A stretch of DNA of 64,000 nt from UBA4732 sp002404095 (lineage in GTDB: Bacteria > Planctomycetota > Planctomycetia > Gemmatales > Gemmataceae). The notes under the pieces were generated by a model. It had not been told where the DNA came from. It was given only the letters and a program-made list of their open reading frames with translations, and ran no database searches. Each line of letters opens with the position of its first letter. The stretch's first letter is position 1. The translations under genes were made by a program, and so were the position numbers. This document shows, in pieces, positions 23,412 through 31,915 of the stretch. The stretch is from positions 1 through 64,000 of the forward strand of contig DAIPWT010000009.1 of assembly GCA_036783645.1 (NCBI GenBank). Reading direction: 5' to 3'.

Positions 23412-24899
23412 GTGACCACAGCGACCCTAAAAAAGCCCCAGACCGTCAAGCCGCCGCAGGTCAAGGACCAACCCTTGTTCATCGGCGGCAAATGGCTCGA
23501 CAGCGTTTCCGGCAAAACCTTCGCCACCGTCAACCCCTCCACCGGCAAAACCATCTGCCAAGTCGCCGAGGGCGATAAGGCCGACGTTGATCTCGCCGTC
23601 AAGGCCGCCCGCAAGGCGTTCGAGGAAGGCTCCTGGCCCAAGACCAGCGCCGCCGAGCGCGGCCGACTGCTCTACAAGCTGGCCGACCTTGTCGAACGAC
23701 ACGGCGAGGAGTTAGCCGCTCTGGAATCTCTCGATAACGGCAAGCCCTATCGCGATTCGCTCAACGCCGACCTGGCCCTGACCGTCAAGGCGTATCGATA
23801 CTATGCCGGCTGGGCCGACAAGAATCACGGCAAGACCATCCCCGTCGAAGGGCCGTACTTCTGCTATACGCGCCACGAACCCGTCGGCGTCATCGGCCAG
23901 ATTATTCCGTGGAATTTCCCGCTGTTGATGATGGCGTGGAAGTGGGCGCCGGCTCTTGCTTGCGGCAATACGGTCGTCCTCAAGCCGGCCGAGCAGACGC
24001 CGTTGACGGCGCTGCGCGTGGCGGCTCTGGCCCAGGAAGCCGGCTTTCCCGACGGCGTGATAAACGTCGTGCCCGGCTACGGCCCCACCGCCGGCGCCGC
24101 CCTCACGTCACATATGGACGTGGACAAGATCGCCTTCACCGGCGAAGGCAGCACCGGCCAGATCATCATGGAAGCGGCCGCGCGCAGCAATCTCAAGCGC
24201 GTCAGCCTGGAGCTGGGCGGCAAAAGCCCCAACATCGTCTTCGCCGACGCCGACATCGACGCGGCCGTCGAAGGCGCGTACTTCGGCCTCTTCTTCAACC
24301 AGGGCCAGTGCTGCTGCGCTGGAAGCCGGCTCTTCGTCGAGGAGAAGATCCACGACCAGTTCATCGAAAAGGTGCTGAAAAAGGCCAAATCGCAGAAGAT
24401 CGGCGACCCATTCGACCCGGAGACGACGCAGGGGCCGCAGGTGTCGCAAGAGCAATGCGATCGCATCATGGGTTACATCGACGCGGGCAAAAAGGAGGGC
24501 GCGAAGCTGATGACCGGCGGCAAGCGCGTCGCCGGCCCCGGCTATTTCATCGAGCCGACGGTGTTCACGGACGTAAAAGACGAAATGAAGATCGCCAAAG
24601 AAGAAATCTTCGGGCCGGTGATGAACGTGCTGAAGTTTAAGGACGTGGACGAGGTGGTGAAGCGCGGCAACCAGACGTTTTACGGCTTGGCGGCGGCGGT
24701 CTGGACGCGCGACATCGGCAAGGCGCACCGGCTGGCCAACGGCCTTCGCGCGGGCACCGTGTGGGTGAACTGTTACGACGTATTCGACGCGGCCGCCCCG
24801 TTCGGCGGCTTCAAGATGAGCGGCATCGGCCGCGAACTCGGCGAATACGCGCTGTCGTTGTACAGCGAGGTGAAGACAGTGTACGTGAATCTGGGGTAA
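23412..24899 (+). CDS. NAD(P)-dependent aldehyde dehydrogenase
   Basis: A 495-residue ALDH superfamily enzyme. Catalytic Cys301 lies in NQGQCCCAG, the general-base Glu267 in LELGGKSPN, the Rossmann region in FTGEGSTGQ, and the oxyanion Asn in IPWNFPLLM. It oxidises aldehydes to acids with NAD(P)+. Start is set at GTG 23412 (AGGAG 10 bases upstream) because this gives a normal family length; an ATG at 23349 would add 21 extra residues without homology. A family C palindrome follows seven bases after the stop. Substrate is unknown. Confidence 0.95.
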   Translation: MTTATLKKPQTVKPPQVKDQPLFIGGKWLDSVSGKTFATVNPSTGKTICQVAEGDKADVDLAVKAARKAFEEGSWPKTSAAERGRLLYKLADLVERHGEELAALESLDNGKPYRDSLNADLALTVKAYRYYAGWADKNHGKTIPVEGPYFCYTRHEPVGVIGQIIPWNFPLLMMAWKWAPALACGNTVVLKPAEQTPLTALRVAALAQEAGFPDGVINVVPGYGPTAGAALTSHMDVDKIAFTGEGSTGQIIMEAAARSNLKRVSLELGGKSPNIVFADADIDAAVEGAYFGLFFNQGQCCCAGSRLFVEEKIHDQFIEKVLKKAKSQKIGDPFDPETTQGPQVSQEQCDRIMGYIDAGKKEGAKLMTGGKRVAGPGYFIEPTVFTDVKDEMKIAKEEIFGPVMNVLKFKDVDEVVKRGNQTFYGLAAAVWTRDIGKAHRLANGLRAGTVWVNCYDVFDAAAPFGGFKMSGIGRELGEYALSLYSEVKTVYVNLG

Positions 24900-24905
24900 G
24901 CATTC

Positions 24906-24968
24906 GTTTAGCCGCGACCCGAAGGGGAGCGCGGGCGAAGAGCGCTCCCCTTCGGGTCACGGCTAAAC
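24906..24968. repeat. Palindromic element, family C
   Basis: A near-identical copy of the 11963 element (TTTAGCCGCGACCCGAAG arms) just behind the aldehyde dehydrogenase stop, consistent with a role as terminator. Confidence 0.9.
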
Positions 24969-25045
24969 GATCTTTCCCCGCGCCGGCCGCCCTGCTATAA
25001 ACCGCCGTGGGATGAAAGATCGAACTGATATACAGGAGGTGACCG

Positions 25046-25855
25046 ATGCGTCTCCAAGGGTTGGCCCTGACCGTTCTGCTTATGGCCGCGGCCCCGCTCG
25101 TCGCCCAAAGGCCGCAGACGCCGCCCACGACTCCGACCGCACAGACCGCCCAGCCGGCCGCCGCCGATCCGCTCGACGGCTATCTCGAACGCTGGCAAAA
25201 GACGATGGAGCAAGTGCAAGCTCTCAGCGCTCAGATCAAGCGCACCGAGAAAGATCAAACCACCGACGTGGAAAAGCATTTCACCGGCTTCACGAAATAC
25301 CTGCGCGTTGGCGCCGGCGCGACCACGCAGAACCTCGCCTTGCTCCAGATGACGCCGGACGGCAAAAAGGACTTTTCCGAGCGCTTCGTCTGCTCCGGCG
25401 CCCTTCTTTACGAGTTCCGCCAATCCGAGAAGGTGGTCATGGCCCACGAGCTTCCCAAGCCCAGGGCCGGTCAGGTGTCCGACGACAATTTCCTGTCGTT
25501 CCTCTTCGGCATGAAGAAGGAAGAGGCTCAGAAACGCTACGACCTCAAATTGACCAAGACCGATCAATTTTATCTCTACGTGGACATTCAGCCGCGTTTC
25601 GCCGCCGACAAAGTGGACTTCAAACGGGCGCAGATCGTGCTGAACAAGGAGACGATGCTGCCGCGTCGGCTCTGGTTCGAGTCGCCCAATTCGACCCAAG
25701 TAACCTGGGACGTGGTTCAGATCAACAGCAACGACAAGACCATCGACCGCCGCGAGTTCGACGCGCCGACGCCGCCGGCGGGCTGGAAGATGACCCAGGC
25801 GCCGAAGGACGCCGATGTGACGCCGCGCGTGGCCCGGCCCAGCGGCGGCAACTGA
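25046..25855 (+). CDS. Secreted TIGR03009-family planctomycete protein
   Basis: A 269-residue exported protein (signal peptide LALTVLLMAAAPLVAQ), preceded by AGGAGGTGACC. After a Pro/Thr/Ala linker, the TIGR03009-like domain covers about 45-250: LDGYLERWQKTMEQVQALSA, DFSERFVCSGALLYEF, QFYLYVDIQPRF, PRRLWFESPNSTQVTWDV and FDAPTPPAGWKM. The family is mostly confined to planctomycetes and has a lipoprotein-carrier-like (LolA-like) beta fold by appearance. Role unknown. Confidence 0.85.
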   Translation: MRLQGLALTVLLMAAAPLVAQRPQTPPTTPTAQTAQPAAADPLDGYLERWQKTMEQVQALSAQIKRTEKDQTTDVEKHFTGFTKYLRVGAGATTQNLALLQMTPDGKKDFSERFVCSGALLYEFRQSEKVVMAHELPKPRAGQVSDDNFLSFLFGMKKEEAQKRYDLKLTKTDQFYLYVDIQPRFAADKVDFKRAQIVLNKETMLPRRLWFESPNSTQVTWDVVQINSNDKTIDRREFDAPTPPAGWKMTQAPKDADVTPRVARPSGGN

Positions 25856-25894
25856 TTTGGCTAGTGGTTCGCCATAAGCGAGCTGCCAGGTCTT

Positions 25895-25927
25895 GTAGGG
25901 TGGGTCGAGTATTCGACCCACCCTACG
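25895..25927. terminator. Hairpin (TAGGGTGGGTCGA)
   Basis: Perfect 14-base inverted repeat around GTATT-like loop (TAGGGTGGGTCGAGTATTCG), 40 bases behind the TIGR03009 gene stop, between converging genes. No T run, so a bidirectional or Rho-aided terminator is the best reading. Confidence 0.6.
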
Positions 25928-25990
25928 TGGGCGAGAAGAAGGGCGGAATCGCTCTGTCACCCTTGCTGCACCTTCAGCGATCCCCCTACA

Positions 25991-26455
25991 TCAACACATC
26001 GACACCTGCCGGCGGATTCGAGCCCGCCACCTGCCGGCCCGTACTTTCAGAGTGTCTGGCGAAAGGCCGCGTTCGAGTGCAACCTCCGCATAGGTCTGAC
26101 CGGCCGCGAGACGGCACTCAACGTCCCATTCACCGGGCGACAAAATGCCCCGAACTTGGTCAACGGAGTCAGCTATTTCAATGGCCGACATCTCTTGTGC
26201 GCTGGAGGAGTGTAGTCTTCCGGGATAATGCAGCCGCAGCCGCCGATGCTTCTTGGCGCGATTCCACGGGATTCTGCCGAGCCGCTGGCGGCAGTCGTCG
26301 GAAAATGGGCTGTTCGACTCGATTACCGCTAGGGTCTCGCTGAGGAATTCTTCCCGGCCGTACCCGAAATCGTCCACTCGGCCATAATGTGTTTGGCGGG
26401 CATGTTCCGCATAAAACTGCCAGTGCGCAGGGAGCGATGACTCAGAAGTGGACAT
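25991..26455 (-). CDS. HTH protein (sigma-like/LuxR-like C-terminal helix)
   Basis: A 154-residue protein starting at ATG 26455 after GAGAGG. The C-terminal 40 residues (GQTYAEVALERGLSPDTLKV RAGRWRARIR, read as one helix-turn-helix) resemble region 4 of sigma factors or a LuxR-type HTH, including the pattern of ECF region 4 that binds -35 DNA. The N-terminal part is unrecognised, rich in His/Arg (DFGYGREEFLSETLAVIE). It is the next minus-strand gene after the MORC-like ATPase, behind a terminator. A DNA-binding regulator is likely. Confidence 0.6.
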   Translation of the reverse strand: MSTSESSLPAHWQFYAEHARQTHYGRVDDFGYGREEFLSETLAVIESNSPFSDDCRQRLGRIPWNRAKKHRRLRLHYPGRLHSSSAQEMSAIEIADSVDQVRGILSPGEWDVECRLAAGQTYAEVALERGLSPDTLKVRAGRWRARIRRQVSMC

Positions 26456-26658
26456 GACGGAACCTCTCGGTATGGTTTTGGAACGCGGCCTTTTGCCGCG
26501 CCAACCCTGCCAGCACCGTCGAGGATTAGCCAACCGAATCGAAGAACACGCTATGGCTCTTCGTCTCGGGCAATTCGGCAAGCCAAGTCGGTGCCAGCGC
26601 ACCCGCCCAAAGCAGGTCTCTTATAGTATAGTGGCGAAGCGGACAAAGGGTAACAAAA

Positions 26659-26684
26659 GACCGGCCGTTTCCTTACGGCCGGTC
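26659..26684 (-). terminator. Rho-independent terminator
   Basis: On the minus strand GACCGGCCGTAAGGAAACGG... forms a 10-base-pair GC stem with a short loop and is followed by TTTTGTT. It lies 50 bases behind the MORC-like ATPase stop and fits the classical intrinsic terminator. Confidence 0.75.
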
Positions 26685-26733
26685 AGATCGCTAACTTCAG
26701 GAAGCCGGAGGGATGAACGTCTAGCTTGCGTTT

Positions 26734-28659
26734 TCAGACGTGCAGGAGTTGCGTTTCGAGTACGTCAGACCATGCCTTCCGCAGGTTGCGGAACAGCTGA
26801 TTCTCTTCGCCTTGCGCGCTTCCGGAAAGCATCTGGGTTTGGGCGCGGGCCAGCGACAAGAGCAGCAACTTCAACCCGACCAAGGCTTTGCGGGTCGTAT
26901 CCGCGACATCGTCCCCGGCCCCCTCGCCACTTTCTGCCTCTCCCATTTGGTTGGTCTTCTTGGCCAAGTCGCCGAGCGGCTGCCAGACCTTCTGGTAGAA
27001 CCGGTGGGCGGTGTTCACTCGCAGGATCAGCTTCCCGAACTTGTACTCGGTGTCGTAGAACGGGGCGTATTCCTGTGGTTTGAATTCGGTGAGGTACTTC
27101 GACTCCTTTACCCGGTTGAACGCTTGCTCCTCTGTCTCTTCCTCTTGCCGGAGGCTGACGGCCAGCCCGCGCAGGTTGGCCTCAAGCGCAGCTTTCTGTT
27201 CATCCGTGTCCGTCGGCGGCGTAGGCAGCGCGACGCCCTGCACCCCCTCGGTATCCATTGCGTGCCGCTCGGCTTCGTTGGTCTGCCCGGCCTGCTCCGC
27301 AACGGCGATCTTCAGTTGCCTTTCGCGGATCATCTTGCGAATATTGGTGATGGTGCGCTGGAAGCGGCAGTCGTCGTGTTCAAGAATCCAGTCGACGGCG
27401 AACTGTTGCAGGCGGACTCCCTGCTTGTTCGCGGCAACGCCGAACGCCTCGTCGGCATCGCCCGTGAACTCGATCTGCACCCGCAGCCAGGCGTTCGTGC
27501 TGTGCTTTTTCAGCTTCAGCCGCGGCTCCGCCCCGATCTCCACCTCCCGCTCATTCCGCAGATACGACACCATGTGGTCATCGAAAACGTGGAGGCTGTT
27601 CTTGAGCGTTACCCGCGGCAGCGACCCCCAATCGTGGACTGGTAGCAGAAACATCCGGATTCGCACCTCGGTCGTGGTGAACAGTTGTCCCTCGGCAACA
27701 GGGATCTGAACGGTCCAGCTGTCCACCAGGGCGGACTTCGTTTCGGTTAGCCCCACAACCTTGACGTGCCGAGCGGAAGGCATCCAGTAGGTCGGATCGA
27801 ACGCTTCGACCAGGCGGTTGTTGACGTACACGCGCACCCCCTTGTCGATGAACTTGCGGTAGATGCGGCCCATATCCTTCAGCGCATGATCTGCCAGCGT
27901 GGCGGCAGTCTTGAAGGTGAGCCTGTCGCATTTGGGCATGTAGACGATCGTGCCGGATCGCCCAAGTTGCTCGGTCAACTTGTGAGACTCGTCGGCGAGC
28001 AACTCGTGCGAGTCACGCCCCTTCTTCGCGTAGTCCATCGGCTTCGTGAACATTTCTGCCACTTCCGACGGGAGGGCGTCGGTGAACTCCGGATCGGGCA
28101 ACTCGATCATGTTGTTCCGGTCCTGACCGATCTTGTCCACGTCGAGCGTCATCGAGTAGAACGCGCCGGGCTCCTGCCACGAGTATACGTCTACGCAGCG
28201 GGTGATGTTTAACGCGGCCGTTTTCATCCCCATGCCATACCGACCGATGCCGGAGCGGTTGTCGTACACCATCGAGCCGCCGAAGGCGATCGCCACCTTC
28301 AGCACGCGGGGGGCCATCCCCTTTCCATTGTCATAGACCATCGCGTCGATCCGCTGGTTGCCCTGCTTGCCCGTCTGGCGAAAGTACACCCGCACTTCCG
28401 TCGCTCCCCATTGGAGGGCGTTGTCCACATGCTCGCACAGCGCCGACGTGGTGCTGTTGTATCCCAGGTCGCGGAGCGAGTTGATCAGGGTCTGCCCGAG
28501 GAAAAGGGGGACTCGGGCGTCCTCCTTTAGCGATCGGTTGACGACCGTCTTGCCGCCGCGCGGGGTGTTCACGCCCCATTGCGGGACAAGGTCGGGGGCG
28601 CCCGGCTCTGGGCCCTGCGCGGTCTCGGTGGTCGGCTGCTGGACGTTGGCTTCGGACAT
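26734..28659 (-). CDS. MORC-like GHKL (HSP90/GyrB-type) ATPase
   Basis: A 641-residue protein with an N-terminal GHKL ATP-binding domain: box N ALCEHVDNALQWG (about 74-86), DNGKGM (110-115), GRYGMGMKTAAL (139-150) and a GT-type box in GRSGTIVYMPKC. The middle is a second ribosomal-S5-like domain as in GyrB/MORC, and the C-terminal third is helical with coiled-coil character. Prokaryotic MORC-like ATPases are usually encoded among restriction and other defence genes and are thought to remodel DNA or work with a nuclease. The start ATG 28659 has GGGAG at -7. A terminator follows. The next minus-strand gene encodes an HTH protein. It is not topoisomerase II (no TOPRIM or DNA-cleaving Tyr domain). 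Confidence 0.8.
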   Translation of the reverse strand: MSEANVQQPTTETAQGPEPGAPDLVPQWGVNTPRGGKTVVNRSLKEDARVPLFLGQTLINSLRDLGYNSTTSALCEHVDNALQWGATEVRVYFRQTGKQGNQRIDAMVYDNGKGMAPRVLKVAIAFGGSMVYDNRSGIGRYGMGMKTAALNITRCVDVYSWQEPGAFYSMTLDVDKIGQDRNNMIELPDPEFTDALPSEVAEMFTKPMDYAKKGRDSHELLADESHKLTEQLGRSGTIVYMPKCDRLTFKTAATLADHALKDMGRIYRKFIDKGVRVYVNNRLVEAFDPTYWMPSARHVKVVGLTETKSALVDSWTVQIPVAEGQLFTTTEVRIRMFLLPVHDWGSLPRVTLKNSLHVFDDHMVSYLRNEREVEIGAEPRLKLKKHSTNAWLRVQIEFTGDADEAFGVAANKQGVRLQQFAVDWILEHDDCRFQRTITNIRKMIRERQLKIAVAEQAGQTNEAERHAMDTEGVQGVALPTPPTDTDEQKAALEANLRGLAVSLRQEEETEEQAFNRVKESKYLTEFKPQEYAPFYDTEYKFGKLILRVNTAHRFYQKVWQPLGDLAKKTNQMGEAESGEGAGDDVADTTRKALVGLKLLLLSLARAQTQMLSGSAQGEENQLFRNLRKAWSDVLETQLLHV

Positions 28660-29075
28660 GTTCGTACTCCCATTCGCAATTGTGGCGACACGCTTTGTGC
28701 CGCCGGAAGGGTAGGGCCGCACTCTGCGACCCTCTACTAACAGAGTGGGGAGATCGGGATTGTCGTAACCGCGATTCTGCGGTCCCGAATCAAGTTCGGT
28801 TGAGACAAGGGATACGTGACTCCAAGCAGGAGGGGGATAAATGGAACGGCACCCAAGCCAAACAACTCTATGGGCCGTAGAATGGGTCCCATAGATCGCT
28901 CATACTTCATTCCATGGCGCGGAAGGCGAGGGTCATTCCGCCCCGGCCGAGCAGTCGCAGTATGATGAAAGAATTTCGGCCTTTCGGTGTTGATATCGCT
29001 GTGCTTTCACTGACGCGATTTTACCCCGGCGCCGCCGGACTAGCAAGACGCGACCCGGCTCGCCAGTGCGTTCGC
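28660..29075. other. Intergenic region without a recognised gene
   Basis: 416 bases between the MORC-like ATPase start and the adenylate cyclase stop (both minus strand). No conserved reading frame, hairpin or repeat of the window's families was found; any promoter of the ATPase gene should lie in the first part. Confidence 0.5.
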
Positions 29076-30917
29076 TCATTTCCCCGGCGGCGCCCATACG
29101 GCGTCAAAGCCGCGGCCGTCTTCCACCAGGGCGGTGCTGGCGCGTGACAACGTCAGCAACAACGGTCCGTCGCCGCGATGGTCCAACAGCAACATGCCGG
29201 CCCGATGCGCCGCCAGGGCGAAGTCGCCGGCCTCCAGCGCTTCCAACGCGGCCTCCGACTCGGCGAAAAACTGCCGACGCCGTTCCACGCCGGCCGCCTC
29301 CACTTCATACAGGTCCACCGGCTCCGCGATGTTGACGACCCGCGCTTTCACCACGCGCCGCGAGGTGAAGCCATCGCCGAGCCGTTCGCGCGTGCCCCGC
29401 GTCACCAATACCGGACATTTCAGATACTGTGTCAAACCCTGCACCCGGCTGCCGAGGTTGACCGTGTTGCCCATCGCCCCATATTTGAACTTGTACTTCG
29501 AGCCAGTGTTGCCGACCTGAGCCGGGCCGGTGCTGACGCCGACGCCGACCGCGGTCGCTCCGCCGAGAACTTCTTGCCACCGCGTGTTGAGGGCCGGCAG
29601 CGCGGCGAGCATGGCCAGGGCCGCGCGCACGGCCCGCTCGGCCTGATCCGGCTGGTCCTGCGGCGCCCCCCACATGGCCAGCACCTCGTCGCCGACGTAA
29701 TCGACGAGTACGCCGCCTTCGTCGAGTACGCACCTAGACAACTCGTTCATTACGTCGTTCATCCAGCGCAGGCTGCCGGCCGGGCCTAGCTTTTCGCTGA
29801 CCCGGCTGAAGCCGCGCACGTCGCAGAACAGAAGCGTCACCCCGGCGTCGCGGCCCTCCAGCAGAGCCGGCTCACGGACCAATCGACGCGCCAGGTCGGC
29901 GCCGAAAAACTGTTCCAGGCGGACGTGGGCTTCCAACGCCGACTTCTCCTTGGCCTGCCGAGCCAGTCCCGCCGCCACGCCGCAGGCCAGCAGATCGACG
30001 AGCGTCGCTTCCAGCTGACCGCCGACGTTCAGGAGCGAGATCGGCGCCCGACGACGTTCGCCGTAGAGGGCGCCGACGACGTTGCCGTCCGCATCGAGGA
30101 GGGGCGCGGCCACGACCGTCTGCAGCGGCGCCAAACTCGGCGTGTCGGCCTCACCGGACGGACGAGCCGATTGCCAAAAAGTCTTTTTCTTCTGCCTTAC
30201 CTCCGCGAGAACGCGGCGACTCGGCTGCCACGGCCTGCCGAGCGTCGGCGCCTCGCCGTAAGCGGCGGCGGCGACCCACTGTTCGCCGTCGAGCAATAGC
30301 ACACGGCCCAATTCGAGGCCGACGATCTGCACCAGCGCCTCGGCGGCTTTGTCGAGGAAGTCGGCCGCGCCTACGGTGGCCTGAAGGACGCCCATGGTGG
30401 TCTGAAGCCAGCCGACCATCTCGTTCAGTTGGGCGCCGCTGAGGCCCGGCAGCGACCGTAGGCGAACGGAAAGGTCGGCGATCCGGCCGGGGCCGACGGT
30501 CTGCTCCTCAAGGCTGTGCATACCGGCTTGGTCGTCCGAGTCGGCGGCGCCGACCGTTACCGTCCGGCCGGGCAGGGAAAAGGAGAACGGCGCGGCCAGT
30601 TCGACGTTGGCGCCGGGAGCGAGGACGCCGCCGGGGGCGCCGCCGCAAGGGAGCGGCGCCTTGCTGCGATTGGTGAGACGAACGCGGCCGGAGGAAAGCG
30701 GCTCAAGGAGGGCGTGACGGCGGGAGATGTTATCGCGGTCGTCCTGCCGGGCCACGACCAAGCGAGCGGGCGCGGAATCGACGCCGGGCAAGACGGCGTA
30801 AGGCGCCGGCTCGCCGGCCTGCTGACGGCCGAGTTCCAGTGGACCGGTCAGACGGCCGTCGAACGCGGCGCGGTCGCCTTCGAGGATACGGATTGTCAGG
30901 AAATCGATCTCGCGCAT
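29076..30917 (-). CDS. FHA-like/GAF/class III adenylate or guanylate cyclase
   Basis: A 613-residue soluble signalling protein. An N-terminal FHA-like beta region (about 1-130; NISRRHALLEPL is the FHA phospho-recognition signature), a GAF domain (about 185-330), and a class III nucleotide cyclase domain (about 385-545): metal-binding FCDVRGFSRVSEK and YVGDEVLAMWGAP, AVGVGVSTGPAQVG, GNTVNLGSRVQ. It should make cAMP or cGMP when a phosphopeptide or GAF ligand signals. The transition-state Arg/Asn pair is represented by GNTVNLGSR. It overlaps nothing and starts beside small genes on the same strand. Confidence 0.9.
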   Translation of the reverse strand: MREIDFLTIRILEGDRAAFDGRLTGPLELGRQQAGEPAPYAVLPGVDSAPARLVVARQDDRDNISRRHALLEPLSSGRVRLTNRSKAPLPCGGAPGGVLAPGANVELAAPFSFSLPGRTVTVGAADSDDQAGMHSLEEQTVGPGRIADLSVRLRSLPGLSGAQLNEMVGWLQTTMGVLQATVGAADFLDKAAEALVQIVGLELGRVLLLDGEQWVAAAAYGEAPTLGRPWQPSRRVLAEVRQKKKTFWQSARPSGEADTPSLAPLQTVVAAPLLDADGNVVGALYGERRRAPISLLNVGGQLEATLVDLLACGVAAGLARQAKEKSALEAHVRLEQFFGADLARRLVREPALLEGRDAGVTLLFCDVRGFSRVSEKLGPAGSLRWMNDVMNELSRCVLDEGGVLVDYVGDEVLAMWGAPQDQPDQAERAVRAALAMLAALPALNTRWQEVLGGATAVGVGVSTGPAQVGNTGSKYKFKYGAMGNTVNLGSRVQGLTQYLKCPVLVTRGTRERLGDGFTSRRVVKARVVNIAEPVDLYEVEAAGVERRRQFFAESEAALEALEAGDFALAAHRAGMLLLDHRGDGPLLLTLSRASTALVEDGRGFDAVWAPPGK

Positions 30918-30918
30918 C

Positions 30919-31101
30919 TTACTCGATCTCGCGCACCAATTTTAGCAAAGCCTCACATAGGGACTTGACTTCCTCTGCGTTTAACTCCACAGGATCGCCG
31001 TGCGCCGTGACGCATTTTAAATGTAACGCAGCTCCGGGATCGACCCAGGCGACAAGCTCACCGTGGCTGAGTTCAAAGACCTTTTCGTCCGTAATATTCA
31101 T
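30919..31101 (-). CDS. Small hypothetical protein, possible immunity partner
   Basis: A 60-residue acidic protein (MNITDEKVFELSHGELVAWV...). It lies 12 bases behind the possible toxin-domain gene at 31113-31421 in the same direction, with an ATG and sensible codon use, the usual layout of a small immunity gene. No family was recognised. Confidence 0.45.
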   Translation of the reverse strand: MNITDEKVFELSHGELVAWVDPGAALHLKCVTAHGDPVELNAEEVKSLCEALLKLVREIE

Positions 31102-31112
31102 GTTTTTGGCGC

Positions 31113-31421
31113 CTATGTTGGGAAATGTGGATTGCCGTCGATTGGATCCACGATTTTGATAATGCCGTCGGGTTCATAGGCGTGGTGGTGTGGAACGGTT
31201 GCTTTTGGGTCGCTGTAGGGAAGGCCAGTCTTCAAGTCCACGTGTCCGGAATCCATTCGTAACCGCTCCTTCCCGGTAACAGGGTCCATCCATTTATCTG
31301 GTTTGGTCAGGTGCGGCACTAAGCCCCGCTCTTTTGCCAGCGCGCGGATCTCCGCGGCAGTCTTGCCCTTAAGGTCGTCTGCGGTGATTTTCGGGCTTTT
31401 CTTCGCCATTTGCCGGCCCAT
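31113..31421 (-). CDS. Polymorphic-toxin-like small domain (Ntox24-like, tentative)
   Basis: A 102-residue protein. After a lysine-rich N-terminus, the core WMDPVTGKERLRMDSGHVD and LPYSDPKATVPHHHAYEPDG, ending VDPIDGNPHFPT, resembles the conserved His/Asp-rich cores of RNase domains found at the C-termini of polymorphic toxins. Stand-alone copies of such domains are known from toxin cassettes. A small acidic gene follows immediately, as expected of an immunity gene. The Met at residue 5 (31409) is an alternative start. A TATAAT box lies upstream. Confidence 0.5.
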   Translation of the reverse strand: MGRQMAKKSPKITADDLKGKTAAEIRALAKERGLVPHLTKPDKWMDPVTGKERLRMDSGHVDLKTGLPYSDPKATVPHHHAYEPDGIIKIVDPIDGNPHFPT

Positions 31422-31437
31422 TCACGCAATCCAGTCC

Positions 31438-31443
31438 ATTATA
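31438..31443 (-). promoter_or_regulatory. Possible -10 box (TATAAT)
   Basis: Perfect TATAAT on the minus strand, 17 bases before the ATG at 31421. No convincing -35 hexamer at 17 bases, so only a weak candidate promoter. Confidence 0.3.
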
Positions 31444-31673
31444 CACGACAAACAAAAGGAGGGTCGGGTGTCGTTACAGATCGGAACGACTCCCGACCCC
31501 TTTGAATTTCCGACCCTTTTGATTTTCCCGCCCGTTACCGTCCGGCCGGGCAGGGCGTGCCACCTTCCACATCGCAGCTTTTCTATAGAGCATTCCTGAC
31601 GACTTTTCTTTCCGGTGCTTGTCCGAACGGCGTAGGCCAAGGTAAGATCAATCCATCGAAGGAGTATCGCCCG

Positions 31674-31898
31674 ATGGCAAAGCGGCCCAGGCATCCGGAT
31701 AAAGACATTGAGGCGGCGGTGAAGTACGCCGAGGCCAACGGCTGGATTTGGACCCCTTCCGGCGGCCACGCCTGGGGCGTCTTGTGGTGTCCGCTCGGGC
31801 AGCGAGGAGGTTGCCGTTTCGGAGTCTGGTCCACGCCTCGCAATCCCTATAGCCACGCCAGGTTTATCCGGCGGCAGGTGGATCGCTGTCCGCACTAA
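31674..31898 (+). CDS. HicA-like small protein
   Basis: A 74-residue basic protein starting at ATG 31674 after GAAGGAG. IEAAVKYAEANGWIWTPSGG followed by HAWGVLWCP resembles the HicA mRNA-interferase pattern of GWxxxxxxGSHxxW-like residues, with the active-site His. HicA family toxins bind dsRNA through a dsRBD-like fold. It is followed at once by a partner gene. The similarity is short and the sequence is not a typical HicA, so confidence is moderate. Confidence 0.5.
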   Translation: MAKRPRHPDKDIEAAVKYAEANGWIWTPSGGHAWGVLWCPLGQRGGCRFGVWSTPRNPYSHARFIRRQVDRCPH

Positions 31899-31915
31899 AC
31901 ATTGGAGGAGTGAAC

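Noticed and set aside
26740..27645. 301-residue plus-strand frame
   Set aside because: Antisense shadow of the MORC-like ATPase, without recognisable motifs.
28914..29147. 77-residue plus-strand frame in the gap before the cyclase
   Set aside because: Arg/Pro-rich, no ribosome site, overlaps the cyclase 3' end; no support as a gene.
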